DNA from: Cordilura impudica
Lineage: Eukaryota > Arthropoda > Insecta > Diptera > Scathophagidae
Reading direction: 5' to 3'
Assembly: GCA_963682025.1 (NCBI GenBank)
Contig: OY821517.1
Coordinates: 95,291,946-95,355,945, forward strand
DNA: 64,000 bases
Shown: positions 22,064 to 34,400 of the stretch, piece by piece
Numbering within the stretch: position 1 is the stretch's first letter
How the letters are laid out: each line of letters begins with the position of its first letter
The notes under the pieces: generated by a model
Told to the model about the DNA's origin: nothing
Seen by the model: the letters and a program-made list of their open reading frames with translations, nothing else
Databases searched by the model: none
Position numbers and translations under genes: made by a program

Positions 22064-23378
22064 AAGGGTCCGCCAAATAACTTTTTTTTTTTGAAAATGC
22101 TATAAAAAAAAACTACTGAATATTATCTCAAATTTCGTTTTTTATTTGAAAGTACAATCCTTCCGGTTAATAATGGAAAATAATTTCATTCAAATGGCTG
22201 CCTCGGCTGGCCATGCAGTAGCCTACACGATCGGTCCAATTTTTAAGCACATTATCGATTGTGTGCAGCTGTATTTCGTGTGCAGCTGTATTTCCAATGG
22301 CTTCACGAATATTGTTCTTTAAAGCGTCAATTGTCTCTGGCTTGTTGGCGTAACACTTATCTTTGAGGGCACCCCACAAATAATAGTCCAACGGTGTCAA
22401 ATCGCAGCTCCGAGGTGGCCAAACGACATCAGCTCTGCGGCTGATAATGCGATCTTCAAAAACAGGGCGCAAAACATCGTGTGTAGCTTCGGCTGTGTGG
22501 CACGTAGCGCCGTTCTGTTGAAACCAAATGTTGCCAATATCCTCCTCTTCAATTCTTGTAAACAAAAATTCGTTCAACATGACCCGATAACGATCGCCAT
22601 TGACTGTAACGGCCACTCCTTGCTCATTTTCGAAGAAAAATGGCCCAATTATGCCTCTGGACCAAAATCCGCACCAAACAGTGACTCGTTTTGGGTGTAT
22701 CGGCTTTTAAATGTATGCGTGCGGGTTTTCTGTGCCCCAAATGCGACAATTTTGCTTGTTTACATACCCGCCAAGATCAAAATGAGCTTCATCTGAAAAG
22801 ATGATTTTTTGGCAAAATCGGCATCTTCTGTAAGTCGATCGCAGGCCCACTTAGCGAAGCGAAAACGCATTGGATGGTCAGTTGGCTTCAACTCCTGAAC
22901 CAATTGGACTTTGTATGGCGTCATACCATGATCTTTATGCAAAATTCTTCTCAATGATGCCTCCGAAATGTTCAATTCTTGAGAACGACGGTGAATTGAT
23001 GTTGATGGCGCTTCACGCACACTTTCTGCCACAGCAGCAATATTCTCGGGTGTACGCCATGTTTTTGGCTTTTCCGCTTGGGCTTATCGATGAGGATGCC
23101 AGTTTCTTTCACTTTTTTCACAAGATAACGAACATACGGAGCTGACGGTACTTCTCTTCTTCCAAAATCCGTACGCAATTTTCGCACACATTCTGCAACA
23201 TTACCATGATTTTCAAAGTAATGTCGCAATATTTCCCAGCGTTGTTCAAGCGTATACACAACCATATTCGTTCAGCGGAAGGATAAAACTAATTATCTGT
23301 CAAATCAGACATGAGCTAAGTGTTACCATTCACGAAATAAGCACTAGTTGAAAAAAAAACGTTAGATGGCGGACCCTT
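22064..23378 (-). mobile_element. DD41D (rosa-like) mariner, full length
   Basis: 1,315 bp with inverted ends AAGGGTCCGCCA (22064-22075 and the complement at 23367-23378) followed by a T-rich block, and TA on both outer sides (22062-22063 and 23379-23380), the Tc1/mariner target duplication. It carries one transposase gene on the minus strand, broken as described separately. Confidence 0.88.
22167..23265 (-). pseudogene. DD41D mariner transposase, broken
   Basis: Starts at ATG 23265 (MVVYTLEQRWEILRHYFENH) with a helix-turn-helix part, then a frame change near 23050 into ESVREAPSTSIHRRSQELNI and another near 22795, after which DEAHFDLGGYVNKQN (first D) is readable. The final part runs open from 22616 to 22167: VTVNGDRYRVMLNEF, WFQQNGATCHTAEATH, WPPRSCDLTPLDYYLWG. 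The usual QQD motif is QQN here, so the second catalytic residue is lost. Counting from that position to the D of PLDYYLWG gives 41 intervening residues, which places it in the DD41D group. Two frameshifts plus the catalytic change make it inactive. Confidence 0.88.
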
Positions 23379-23808
23379 TACTTATAATGGTTTGCTGGTA
23401 ATAAATTTCTGTTGATACAATCGGAATTACAGTTGTTAAACCTTTATCTATGTGTAGTGAAAAACTCGTTAAAAAAAATCCGTTATAAAAATTATGCTTC
23501 TGAAGCTTTTTTCAACAAGTTTATTATTTGTAGAAAGTTTAGAAGCAACTTTAATATAGCAGGTTTGACATTTATGATTTGCGACAAACAAATAAAGATG
23601 CATTATTATTGAAAATTTCGAAAAATAATTTTCGAAATATTTTTTCCACTCCGATTAAAGTATCTCCTCTGTACGGTGACCACGCAATTTATTTTTAATG
23701 CTTGGGAATAAAAGGCGAACGTATCTTTCTGATGACCAACTGAATGTACATTAGCGGAATTAGTTCATGTTTCAATCAAACTATAAGTTTAATGACGGCA
23801 TTTTTATA

Positions 23809-23981
23809 CCCTCCACACTTCAGTGGCAGAGGGTATATATAGGTTTGTCGTTCCGTTTGTAACGCATCGAAATTAATTCCGTAGACCCAAAAACCATATA
23901 TTTTCTTGATCATTATAACAAGGGAAGTTGATTTAGCGCTGAACGTCTGTCCATCTGTCTGTGGAAATCACGATCACGCCG
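23809..23981 (-). repeat. (GTCY)n-type repeat split by a Transib
   Basis: Starts with TATACCCTCCACACTTCAGT and includes GTCTGTCCATCTGTCTGTGG. The text is cut at 23981 by the Transib element. The duplicated CGCCG and probably some following bases (from 26956) are the continuation on the other side. Confidence 0.6.
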
Positions 23982-24514
23982 CACAGTGGACCATATTTTG
24001 AGAAGGCGGCCAAAAATCTTTTTTTTTTTTACCGATTTTAAAGTTATGTTATTCATTTGAAAGTAAATACTAGTAAACCTCGGGAGCCAAAAAATTGCGA
24101 CTCTATCTCAACTATATCACAGCTAAAATTAAAAACTTATTTGTAAATTTTTATTTTTGAATGACTGTAACTTTTTTGATTTAAAAGATTTTGAAGTGAA
24201 TTAAATTTTGTATAATCTTGTGGCTTCCATGCTATTAATGTTAAAAATGTAAAATCACTGAGTCATTCCGAAATTTAAAAATAAAATTTTGTAAAAAAAA
24301 AAAGGTCCAAATTTTCCGAAAATCTCCTACTTAATAGAGCATAACTCCAGCCAGTCAAAAGCAGTCAGAAAATATCTTGCAGTCTTCTATAGTCCGAACC
24401 CTCCCCTATATTCCTATACCCCATTTTACACCCGCCAGTTTCCGCCCGTGTGCACCAGAAAAATTTTTCTGACCCAAGGTTAGATATTTTCTGCAAAATT
24501 TATGAATACAAAAG

Positions 24515-24660
24515 TTGTCCACTATGTGGTTAGGATATATTAAGTTTGAGGTGATGTTTGTAACTGCCAAAAATATTGGACCTTTATCCATCTTTTATTA
24601 TACGGATCGACTCAAAAACACTTTCTGAGTCGATTAAACGATGTCCGTCCGTCCGTCTGA
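24515..24660 (-). mobile_element. mini-me/DINE-like fragment inside Transib 2
   Basis: CCACTATGTGGTTAGGATAT, then TTTATTATACGGATCGACTC and GTCCGTCCGTCTGAGTGT match the right third of the family in reverse orientation. Confidence 0.6.
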
Positions 24661-25089
24661 GTGTTATGAATACAAAAGTTGGTCGTACCGGTGCACCGCG
24701 GTGTATTTTTTGCGTGTCGGTAGAGTTGTCAGGAGTTGTTATATACTTATAAAAAAAGGGTTGAGATATAATGCGCTTAATTGTTACAGGTACATTTACA
24801 TAGGTATCTTTCAAAAACATTAATAGTCTGAATTAGAGTTATATAGTTTAAATACCTGACAAAATGGGAAACAATTTAAATAACAGGTAAATGGTAAAAA
24901 AAAAACCTATTGCGACATAGCCCTTTAAGATATGAGCAGGTATGCTTCACCTTTTAAAGAGGTTTTTTATGCTTCTAAAAGTGGTAATAAAAGATAAAAA
25001 TTTTTATTTTACATAATTGCATGAAAGAGTATTTATAATAATGTTTCCACAATTATTATTCATTACAATTTGTCTTAGCCATTGCACAA

Positions 25090-26339
25090 ATTGTACAGTA
25101 CAGAGATCTGGCAGATATTTATTTTCAACGAAATGATGTAGACGATGTAATTTTGCACATAGTGAGCAACGACTTCTTTAAGAATTGTAACCTAGAAGAC
25201 ATTGAAATGCACAAAGGAAAAATTATTAATTTTGCATCGAATTTGAAAAGACGGTACATTGAATGCTCTCATAGCAAGGCAAAGATGTACAAACGTTACC
25301 AAGACTGGTTAATAAAGGGACTTATTTTTGAGAGTACATACATCTACAACTGCCAACGAAAGTGGAAAAAAGGGTCGACCAGCAAAACCAATTGACGGAT
25401 GTAGTGAAAGGCGCAAGCTGGAGAATATCAATGAAGAAATTTCTCAAAGAATTATTAAGGATTCATTTTTGCACCAAATTCAACCAACCCAAAATAATAA
25501 AAAATAAAATTGAAATAATTGGAAAAATTGTAGAAGCGAGCCCAAGGCGCATAAAGAGGATTTTGAAAAGCATTCCTACACCAATTGAAGATAAGAAATT
25601 TACGCCGGAAGAAGCGTTTGCCTTATTTTTGGATTTGAAATTGACCAAAAATCAATATAAGGAATTGCGGAAGCGAACCAATGAAAAGAATTGTGGGATT
25701 TTTCCAGAGTATCGAGATTTAGTTTCTGCCAAAAAAGAATGCTTACCTTCATAATCTGCTATTACAGCTAGGGCTCGTAATCGACCAACCAAAGCAAGGG
25801 GAAGGAAACACAAATGATGGAAATACTGCACGGAGATTTTTTCCGATACGGAAACTGCAGCATCTATCACAGGTGTAGATCATGAATTAATAACACGATT
25901 CAAAATCATATTACAAGTTATAGCATGCAGCAGAAAGATAAATGCAAAAAAATTTGGAGAGTACGCCAATAAAACAGCTACACTTTATAATGAAAAATAC
26001 TCTTGGAGATATATGCCATCCACAGTTCATAAAATTTTGTACCATGGGGAACAAATAATTCAAAACAATATGCTACCAATAGGAGATCTATCTAAAGAAG
26101 CGCAAGAAAAAAGGTACAAAGACTACAGATTCTTTCGCGAGCACAACACAAAGAAAATGTCCAGATGTTGTACTAATGAATACCTTATCACTATTTTGTT
26201 GTGCACTTCAGATCCATATATGTCCAACATTCGTCAAAAATGGAAAACTACCTCTATTGAATTAGACGAAGAAGCAAAACAACTTGTAGAAAATGAAAAT
26301 CAAGGCTATTTAGAAGAAATTTTTACTAAAATTGGTTGA
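25090..26339 (+). pseudogene. Transib transposase remnant without catalytic centre
   Basis: The N-terminal part reads RDLADIYFQRNDVDDVI with RRYIECSHSKAKMYKRYQDW, related to the start of the intact copy. A frame change near 25380 leads to ASPRRIKRILKSIPTPIEDK and ALFLDLKLTKNQYKEL up to KKECLPS and a stop at 25754. Directly after this the text jumps to LGLVIDQPKQGEGNTNDGNT and runs, with one more frame change, to a 3' part open from 26013: STVHKILYHGEQII, LSKEAQEKRYKDYRFF, DPYMSNIR. Against the 32-kb copy about 780 bp is deleted, removing both catalytic aspartates and the CxxC motif, while the glutamate and HxxxxH regions remain. Confidence 0.85.
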
Positions 26340-27099
26340 TTTAAATTAAGTTTTCATTACACTAACAATAAGTTAAACTTTTTTTTATATAGTTAAAAAA
26401 ATTTCTTAATTTAAAAATTTATATATTTTGTAAATTTACAATAAAAATTGTTATATTTCATAAATTTACCATAAAAATTGATATAGAAATATTTAAAAAG
26501 ACAATAAAAATAAATAAGGTAACTTTTACGTTCGCTGCTTAATAAATTATATTTTAACTCGGGATCTTTCAAAAAAAAAAAAAAACCTTTGGCCCTTGTG
26601 CACATTAGGACTAAAAAGTTTATGGGGGCCAAAGTTTGGAATTTTCTGCAAAATTAACTTAAAAAATTATTAAAAAGTATTAGTTGTAAAACTAACTGAA
26701 AAAATAAGACATTATATTAAAAAAAACCTTTTTTTACCTTTCAACACTTCACTTTTGTACTAAAATTCAACTACAAATGAAAATGTATTTTAAACCCTCC
26801 GTAACTTTTTTTACTTTCGGTCGAGAATTACGTTTTTAGCAAAACTTAAAGGCTAAAGTCTCACCTACCAAACAAAAAAAAAACGCATATCAAAATTCCA
26901 ATCCAATCAAAAGTTATAGATTTTTGACCGCCTTCTCGTCAAATGGTCCACTATGCGCCGTCAATATCTAAGTTAGAATGTTCGTTTTTGTATAAAATCG
27001 GTTAAAGGGGCCTCGAGATATGAATGAAACTTTGAAAAAACTCTTGAAAAAATAAAATTTTTTAGTGTGTTTCTTGTTTTCCTTAAGATATGTTGTATA

Positions 27100-27560
27100 T
27101 GTTGTAATTCTTCTTATTGTTGAAGTCATTGCGGTTCTGGGTAAAAAAAAAATCCTCAACATCTCTAAACAACGGTCCCCATTGATAGTCAGTGTTACAC
27201 CGTTTTCTTCAAAACAGTATGGCTCCAAAATTAACCTTGATGAAACTGCGCGCCACACAGTGACTCGTTCTGGGTGCAGTTACGTCTCATGGAGTATTTA
27301 TGGATTAGATTCACTTCATATATGTCAATTTTGCTTGTTTATGTTGCCATTTAGACTAAAATCGGTCTCATCAGACACAAACAAGCCATTAATCAAGATG
27401 TGTCTTCTTCGACCATTTCAATAATTTCTTGGCTAAATTCCAGGCGAATAGGCAAATCCAAAGGGTTTAACTTGCTTATAATTTGGACTTTGTATGGAAA
27501 CAAGTTAAAGTCATCATGAATTATTCGTTGTAATGACTATCTGCTAAGTTTCGCGTCGAA
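27100..27560 (-). pseudogene. DD41D mariner fragment
   Basis: Minus-strand reading with frameshifts gives IHDDLNLFPYKVQI, DLPIRLEFSQEIIEMVEED, SDETDFSLNGNINKQN (first D region) and LEPYCFEENGVTLTINGDRC. The order of motifs is that of the DD41D transposases of this window, with about half the protein missing. Confidence 0.6.
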
Positions 27561-28429
27561 ACGCTTGGAGTTGCCTGAATTGACGATGCTACAGCCGCGA
27601 TTGTGTCTTGAACCCAAATATATAGGTACGGTCGGTACGGACTTTGGTACGGTCTTCGTACGATACCTCCAGAATCGGGCCAAAATTTCCTTTGGATAAA
27701 AATGAAGAACTACACTATCCAAATCCTCTTTTCGGTATCCCAAAATTTCTTTTTAATAATTCTAAATAAGAACCTGCCAAATAATAAAAAATAAGCCGAT
27801 TACTCACACAGAAAAAAGTTGTTACGTTTTGTTATTGTAGCAAGATTCGTGTGTCACCCTGTATGTGAACAATTATTTATTTATACAAATAAAATTTAAT
27901 TTTCATATGCGATCTTCCATTCATAAACAACGAGCAGGTCGACCGCACTCTCTCAAAATTCGTAAAAATGGGTACAAACGTTATACCTCACTCCACTAAG
28001 AAATATTTTAAAAGTTAGACACCTGGCTTATATAATTCCCTAAATATGACGGCGCCAAAAATGAAAAATTCATTTAAAGCTCAGAAAAGTGTTAACATTA
28101 TAAACGTAGCCTACCTACAAGTTCAGTTAAGATAGCGTTTCGAAGGTGTTACAATCGTCTTTGTATTCGACAAACGTCAAAGTTCATATCATATAATCTC
28201 TAATTTATGAAAATTTTTGAGATACAAAGGGATATTTGAAAAATTGCATGTTGATGCTGATAGATTTCTCAACTTGTGCTAAATTATAAATACAAATTCA
28301 AAGGCAAGTATAAAATTTACAAAAGGTAAATTTTTATTTCAGTTTTCTTTAAATAATAATCGGTGAGCTTTACGAGTTAAAAATCGAAATGGTTAACCGA
28401 ATTCAAATATATAAAATCAAATTGAAAAC
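27561..28429. other. No gene seen
   Basis: AT-rich sequence without recognisable coding or repeat structure. Confidence 0.45.
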
Positions 28430-28810
28430 AAGTAAAAAAAATTGTAGCCGGTCTAGACCTTTACTACAAGTTTAATGAAATGGTCTTACGTCGATCTAAT
28501 TGGATATATAAAATATTTGTAGTATTGTTATGGACCGATCCTGACCACTTATTTATTTGAGAAAATTCTGTGCAATATATTTGTTTTTCATAGATTTAAG
28601 TGAAGATCGCGCGGCAGTTTTATATGCGGGCTATGACGAAGAATTATCCTACAGGGTTTCTATTTGGACTGCTAACTAATGGTCAAACCAAATTTGCAAT
28701 TTACGTTGATCTCCTAGGGGTCATTTGTATGGCGACTCTGAGTGTGATTTTGAGTCGATCGGTATAATAAAAAAGAACTAATGAAATCAGACTCATGACA
28801 AGCAGCAACA
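28430..28810 (+). mobile_element. mini-me/DINE-like repeat, degenerate copy
   Basis: AACAAGTAAAAAAAATTGTA, then GCCGGTCTAGACC at the left palindrome site, text of the middle part (GGACCGATCCTGACCA), and an end with GAGTCGATCGGTATAATAAA. The microsatellite is deleted. Confidence 0.6.
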
Positions 28811-29150
28811 AATTAATTTTTTTTTTTTCTAATTTAAATATCACTTCTTAAGATATACACAATATTTTGATCATGTGGCAATGACCTTTGACCTTTCGCA
28901 AATAAAATTTAGACACATATCATTGTGAAGGACGTCTCAATATGCCGCATTAGTTAGGGAATTGTTATTTAATTTCTTAAATATTTCTTAAATCAGTAAG
29001 GTAAAATATTCCTGCAGATTTTATCAAATTCAAAGAGGGTATAATCGAAAATGCTTATTTATTTCGCTGATTATAATTATATAAATATAATAGATTTTAA
29101 ACCTCGTAATTTACAGTTGACTGAGTTTGTATTATTCTTTTCTATATACA

Positions 29151-29869
29151 TTAGGGTGAAAAAAAATTGGTCGAATTTTGAGGTGTCGGATTATTGTGAC
29201 ACTGGACCTAAAACTTTAGTGTGCAAAATTTGAGCCAAATCGGACAATGTTTTCTGGACGCGCATTGAGTTCAAAGTTCAAATATGCATTTATATGTAAA
29301 AATTATCAAACAAAAAATCATTTTTCAACTCAGATTTTTCAATTTCAGATTTGAAATAGTGCTAAAAAAATACGTACCGTTTTGATATTAATTTAGAACG
29401 GCATAACAATAGACGAGATGCAAAATACTTACATAAGAGATCAGGACAGGGCAAAATGTTGTTGTTGTAAATTTTTTTCAATGTCTTTCAAAATGTGAGT
29501 TCGATTTTCTTAATCAAGTGGTCTGCGGCGCATTTAGTGCCTGAGGAACTTGATATAACTTGGCTGTTTTTGAATCTATGATAGATTTTCTTATTTTATT
29601 GGAAAGATAATTTAGTTTAGATTATGAATTATTAATTAAATTAATTGATATGCAATATTTAATATCAAAATTTTTGTGAAAAATGAATTTTTTTTTTTTT
29701 TTTTTGATAATTTCTACATATTAATGTATATTTGAACTTTGAACTCAATGCGCGTCAAGAAAGCATTGTCCGATTTGGCTCAAGTTTTTCGCACTATAGT
29801 TTTAGATCCAGTGTCACAATAATCCACCCGCACGTTTTGAAATTAAAAAAAAAATGGCTGTCAGCCTAA
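29151..29869. mobile_element. Foldback element with about 180-bp arms
   Basis: Left arm 29151-29335 and right arm 29690-29869 are inverted copies (shared blocks GGATTATTGTGACACTGGA, GAGCCAAATCGGACAATG, GCGCATTGAGTTCAAAGTTC). The tips read TTAGGGTGA and TTAGGCTGA. TATACA directly flanks both ends (29145-29150 and 29870-29875), a likely target duplication. No coding capacity. Confidence 0.75.
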
Positions 29870-29947
29870 TATACATATTATTATTATTTTTTTTCATTTT
29901 TTTTTTTTTTTTTTTTTGTAACTGAATTTTTACGTTTTTGTTTTTAA

Positions 29948-30311
29948 TCTATAATATTAACAGGAAAGGCCGTTGATTTGTTCAGCAGTTTTCTCCCGAT
30001 TTTGACCAAGCGTATTATTTAAAAGGTATTTCTTTTCAGCTGTCCACCAGACTTACAGATTTTAAAATTAAAATTTTTTTTTTTTTTTTTTGGGGTTATG
30101 CTCATTTAAAGTTGCTACTAACCCATACATAAAATTACAGAATGCTATGTGTATGTTTATAAAATTTGTTTATGTGTTTTCCAATAATAACTGTGTTGAA
30201 TTGAAAAATTATTGTGGACATAGCATAATTTTAGGGTCAATAATTTATTAAATGAAAAAATTAAGGTTTCCTAGAATTTGGTCTAGAATTTCGAGAGGTG
30301 GAATCTGCCAG
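29948..30311 (+). mobile_element. Helitron-like element, copy 2
   Basis: Starts TCTATAATATTAACAGG after an A and ends GAATCTGCCAG before a T. Internal text matches copy 1 (GTTGCTACTAACCCATACAT). The 3' hairpin is degraded and the terminal CTAG has become CCAG. Confidence 0.65.
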
Positions 30312-30828
30312 TAATTATAATTCAAAGACCTCGAAACTGTAAGTGCATAAGTGCTTGGTGCATATTTCTGTACAAATGCAGATTTTTTCTGCATACTTTC
30401 CATTTTATCGGGATTGTTTTAAAAAAAAAAATATTTTTCACATCGAATTTGAAACGACTAAACCTGATATAAAAAAAATTTTATCATTTGACAACTTACG
30501 ATTTAAAACACAAAAATCGGTTACTTTGTTAGTATTTGTTTCAGACTTTAAAGAGCTTTGCTAACGCTTCACCGCATATATCATTCTAACTAGATTTTAA
30601 CATTACAGTTGATAAAATAGTAAAAATGTTGTTGTGCGTTTATACGAAGAAACTTTATTTTATGATCCTATGAAACACCTACAAAAAAAAAATGGTTAGT
30701 AAGATAATTTTTACGCAATACTTCGTTAATTTATTTATGTTCCTACTGGGTTTAATTTTAATTATTTCTCGAAGTATTTGTAATATGTTATGTTTTTTTT
30801 TTCTTAAAAATTGCAAATTTTCTTCCAG

Positions 30829-31065
30829 CAACTTGTCTTTTGGTTTTTTATTACATTATATTCCCTTTTCTTTTATGCTACCATAGTGACTTCGGGTGTG
30901 CCATCCGGTATTGCTTTCATTGCCCATAAATTTAATCAAACACTTCATGGAATAGTTGAGTACTTCGTTTTTACATTAAGTCAACTTACTGGCTGTGTTG
31001 GACATTCGTTTCTTCTTTTATTAGATTGTTGCTGTATCATCAATTGCTCTCACCGGAAATCATAA
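30829..31065 (+). other. Possible 3' exon of an unknown membrane protein
   Basis: After an acceptor AATTTTCTTCCAG an open frame of 78 codons encodes QLVFWFFITLYSLFFYATIV, then TSGVPSGIAFIAHKFNQTLH and a second hydrophobic stretch with several cysteines (LLLLDCCCIINC), ending at a stop. Two membrane segments are plausible. No family is recognised. An upstream frame (30692-30828) is hydrophobic too but looks random. Confidence 0.3.
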
Positions 31066-31404
31066 TATTATTGAATACTTTATAATACCCAACTGAGATG
31101 AGTTTAATTACGTATGGTTTCTTGTCACAAGACAAACGGTGTTCGTATAAAGTGGTGACAAATCAATTGTGAGGAAAATATAAAAATGTCCATAATAGAT
31201 TTATATTGACAGCCTTAAGGAAACTTTTGGATTATTGTTAGAAAAATTTTATTTGTTAAAGTTTTAATCACCAATTCGAAAAAACGAATGTCGTGGGCTA
31301 ATGAAAAAAAAATCAATTTATAAAGCATAGAATACCGTATTGCTCAAGTTGTATACCGTTTCTTATACAATTAGTAGTGAAACAATCGACCGAAAACTTG
31401 GCCG

Positions 31405-34400
31405 CACTGTGGCTCAAATTTTGATTTCATTGGCCAAAAGTCAAATTTTTTTTTGTCATCGATTTTTAAAATTTTTACTCCCTTTTGTAGCTTATATATC
31501 CAGATTAAGGTAGCCAAAAAATTAGGTTAAACTATTGATAATTGTGGGCGTGGCATGCTGTCAAACTCAACTGTTTTTTTTAATTCAGCAAAAGGTGTTT
31601 TTTTTTTGTTTTTTATCAAAAATAAATGGTTACTACTCGCAAGCTATCATCGATATTGGCCTGCGGTCTTTTTTATAATGTTAGTAGGATTATAGTCTTT
31701 AGTTTTTGTAAGTAGTCACAGTTCTAACGTTTGATATTAGGGGCGTTATGAAATATTTATGAAACCACTATATTTTTCTCAAATTTAAACTTTAGTGGAA
31801 TAGAACTTCTAAAGGAAGTAAGGGAACAAGAAACGTATACCACCCGGAGAAAGGCGAATGTATCCTGTTTAACCCTATATATACTTTTGCACCCCCCACG
31901 AGCCCCCGGTAGAACACTTTTTTCATTTTAATGAAATTACTCTAAAAAAATTACTCTAAAAAAAATTTTGTTTTTTTACTTTAGACTACGTAAAAGTAAA
32001 ATAATTAAATAAAATACCTGCGAAAGGGTTTATTGGCTTTGTTTTGATCAGCAAAAAAATAAGTCATAAAATGATCACAATAGGTTCTACAGTAAACAAA
32101 TGATCTCTTTCTTAATTTACCTGTTGTCAAATTTAAGGGTCAACCAAAGTCATAAACAATTTTATAAGTTTGTCAATAATCGCGGCACTAAACCACTAAA
32201 GATAAAAAACCACCCCATATTGGCGAGAAACTAATTAGTTTCACCTGATATTGAAGTCTGGATAACAAGTGCAGTTTTGTTCAATTTAAGTACTACCTGC
32301 TATGAAATTAAAGATCAATGTGTGAATAACATGTACCTAAAAATGTATAAAATGACGGATTCTATAAGGGATTACTCAATAATAAGTTAATACTTCAAGT
32401 GTACGGACGTATATTCGCAAGTGATAAAAAGTGATAAAAAAGTGATAACAGACGCAAATAAAAATATTGAGAAAAATATGGAGAACTTTAGTTATAAAGA
32501 ACTGGCCGAAGAGTATTTTCGAAACAAAAACCAAGAAGATGTTCTTAGTTACGTTAAAATAAAATTAAACTTAAATTCGTCTAGTACCGAAATACAAGAG
32601 CAATTATCTAATTTCGTCAAAGTACTAAAAAAACGATTGAAAGAAGTTAACTACTGTAAACAAAAGTTTTATAATAAAAGTGCAAACTGGTTAGAAGGCC
32701 AACTTAATGTTGGTGGAGAAACAGCAAAGCTAGATAAGGCTGGAAGACCACGCAAATCATTGGACAACTGCAGCGATAGATCTAAGAGGCGGAAACTTAA
32801 AAATTTTAACGAGGAAATTGGTTCTACAAATATAAAAGAATCTTTTCTACATCAATTACGAGCACAAAACCAATTAACAAAAGTGGATATCATTGAAAAA
32901 ACTTGTAATGCTAGTCCAGTGAGAACAAAGCGAATTCTTAAAAGTATACCAACTCCGAGCGATGCAAAACAGTTCACAAATGAGGAGGCATTAGCATTAT
33001 TTCTGGATTTGAAATTAACAAAACACCAATATATTCAGCTCAGATTGCGTGCGATTGAAAAAGGCTCAAATATGTATCCAGCATATCATCACATAACAGC
33101 TGCTAAAATAGACTGTTTGCCATCAAAGGACACTATTACAATCACACCAATTTCGGCAGAAGTACAACTACAATCTTTACTTGATCACACAGCCAAACGC
33201 TTGCTACAATCAATAACAGGAACTGAGTTAAAGAAATATGGAAACACAAAGTTAATTCTATTTTGTAAATGGGGATGTGATGGTTCTTCGGGACAAAAAC
33301 AATACAAACAAGTTGTATGTGAAAATATTTCGGACTCAGATATGTTCATGGTATCATTTGTACCATTGCGATTGAAAAAGATTTTGGAAGATTCGGAGCC
33401 TTCGAGTAGTACAACGCAAACAATGGATATTTGGAAAAATGAGACACCATCTTCTACGAAATACTGCAGGCCAATCAAATTTGAATTCAAAAAAGAAAGT
33501 CATGATGCCATTAACAAAGAAGTTAGTGATATCAAGGCCCAAATAGCAACACTACAGCCATTACAATTACAGTTAGATGGGCAGCAAATTGAAGTAAGCT
33601 ACCAATTAGTGCTGACAATGATAGATGGAAAAGTAGGTCAGGCTTTGACTAACACGAAGGCTGCATCCAGCTGCATTATATGCCAAGCAACATCAAGCCA
33701 ATTAAACCAAGTCCCGACAAAATCATTCGATAATACCGATGCCTTCGAATTTGGATTATCACCACTACATGCAAGAATACGACTTATGGAACACATACTA
33801 AAAATCAGTTATGATTTGGATTTCGGGCCTTCAGGATCAATAAGAAACAACGAAACCAACAAAGAGTTAAGAAGTTCAAAAAAGAAACATGTTCAAGATG
33901 AATATCGCAAATTTGGATTGATTATAGATCAGCCAAAACAAGGGTCAGGCAATACAAATGATGGCAATACCGCAAGAAGATTCTTTTCAGATCCAGAAAC
34001 AGCATCTGAAATAACAGGAGTGGATTTAAACCTTATTTTCAGATTTAAAATAATCCTAGAAGTACTTGCGTGCAATGAAGAAATTGACTCTAGAAAATTT
34101 GGAGATTATGCTAAGGAAACTGCAAAAATATATACAACCAACTACCCATGGAGAAATATGTCTGCAACAGTCCACAAAATCCTTTATCATGGAGAAGATG
34201 TCATTAAATATCATTTGGTGCCACTTGGAGATCTATCAGAGGAGGCTCAGGAAAAAAGGAACAAGGATTACAGATTTTATAGACAGCACAATACTAGAAA
34301 AATGTCACGAAATTCCACAAATGAAGATCTATTTAATATATTATTGGCAACGTCAGATCCGTTCATCTCCAGTATTCGAAATCAATGGAAAGTGGAACAT

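Larger units (their letters stand above)
23982..26955 (+). mobile_element. Transib element 2, internally deleted
   Basis: Ends CACAGTGGACCAT (left) and CATAGTGGACCAT (reverse complement of the right end), both followed within the first 40 bases by GAGAAGGCGG and CAAAAATC. A 5-bp GC-rich target duplication CGCCG flanks it (23977-23981 and 26956-26960), matching the known Transib preference. The interior carries a transposase remnant (about 25090-26339) without its middle third, and a mini-me-like fragment at 24515-24660. Confidence 0.88.

Noticed and set aside
32421..32477. Longer transposase start with 19 extra codons
   Set aside because: The extension needs a GTG start, which is unlikely in an animal gene. 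The first ATG is at 32478, and the sequence before it is a simple GTGATAAAA repeat.
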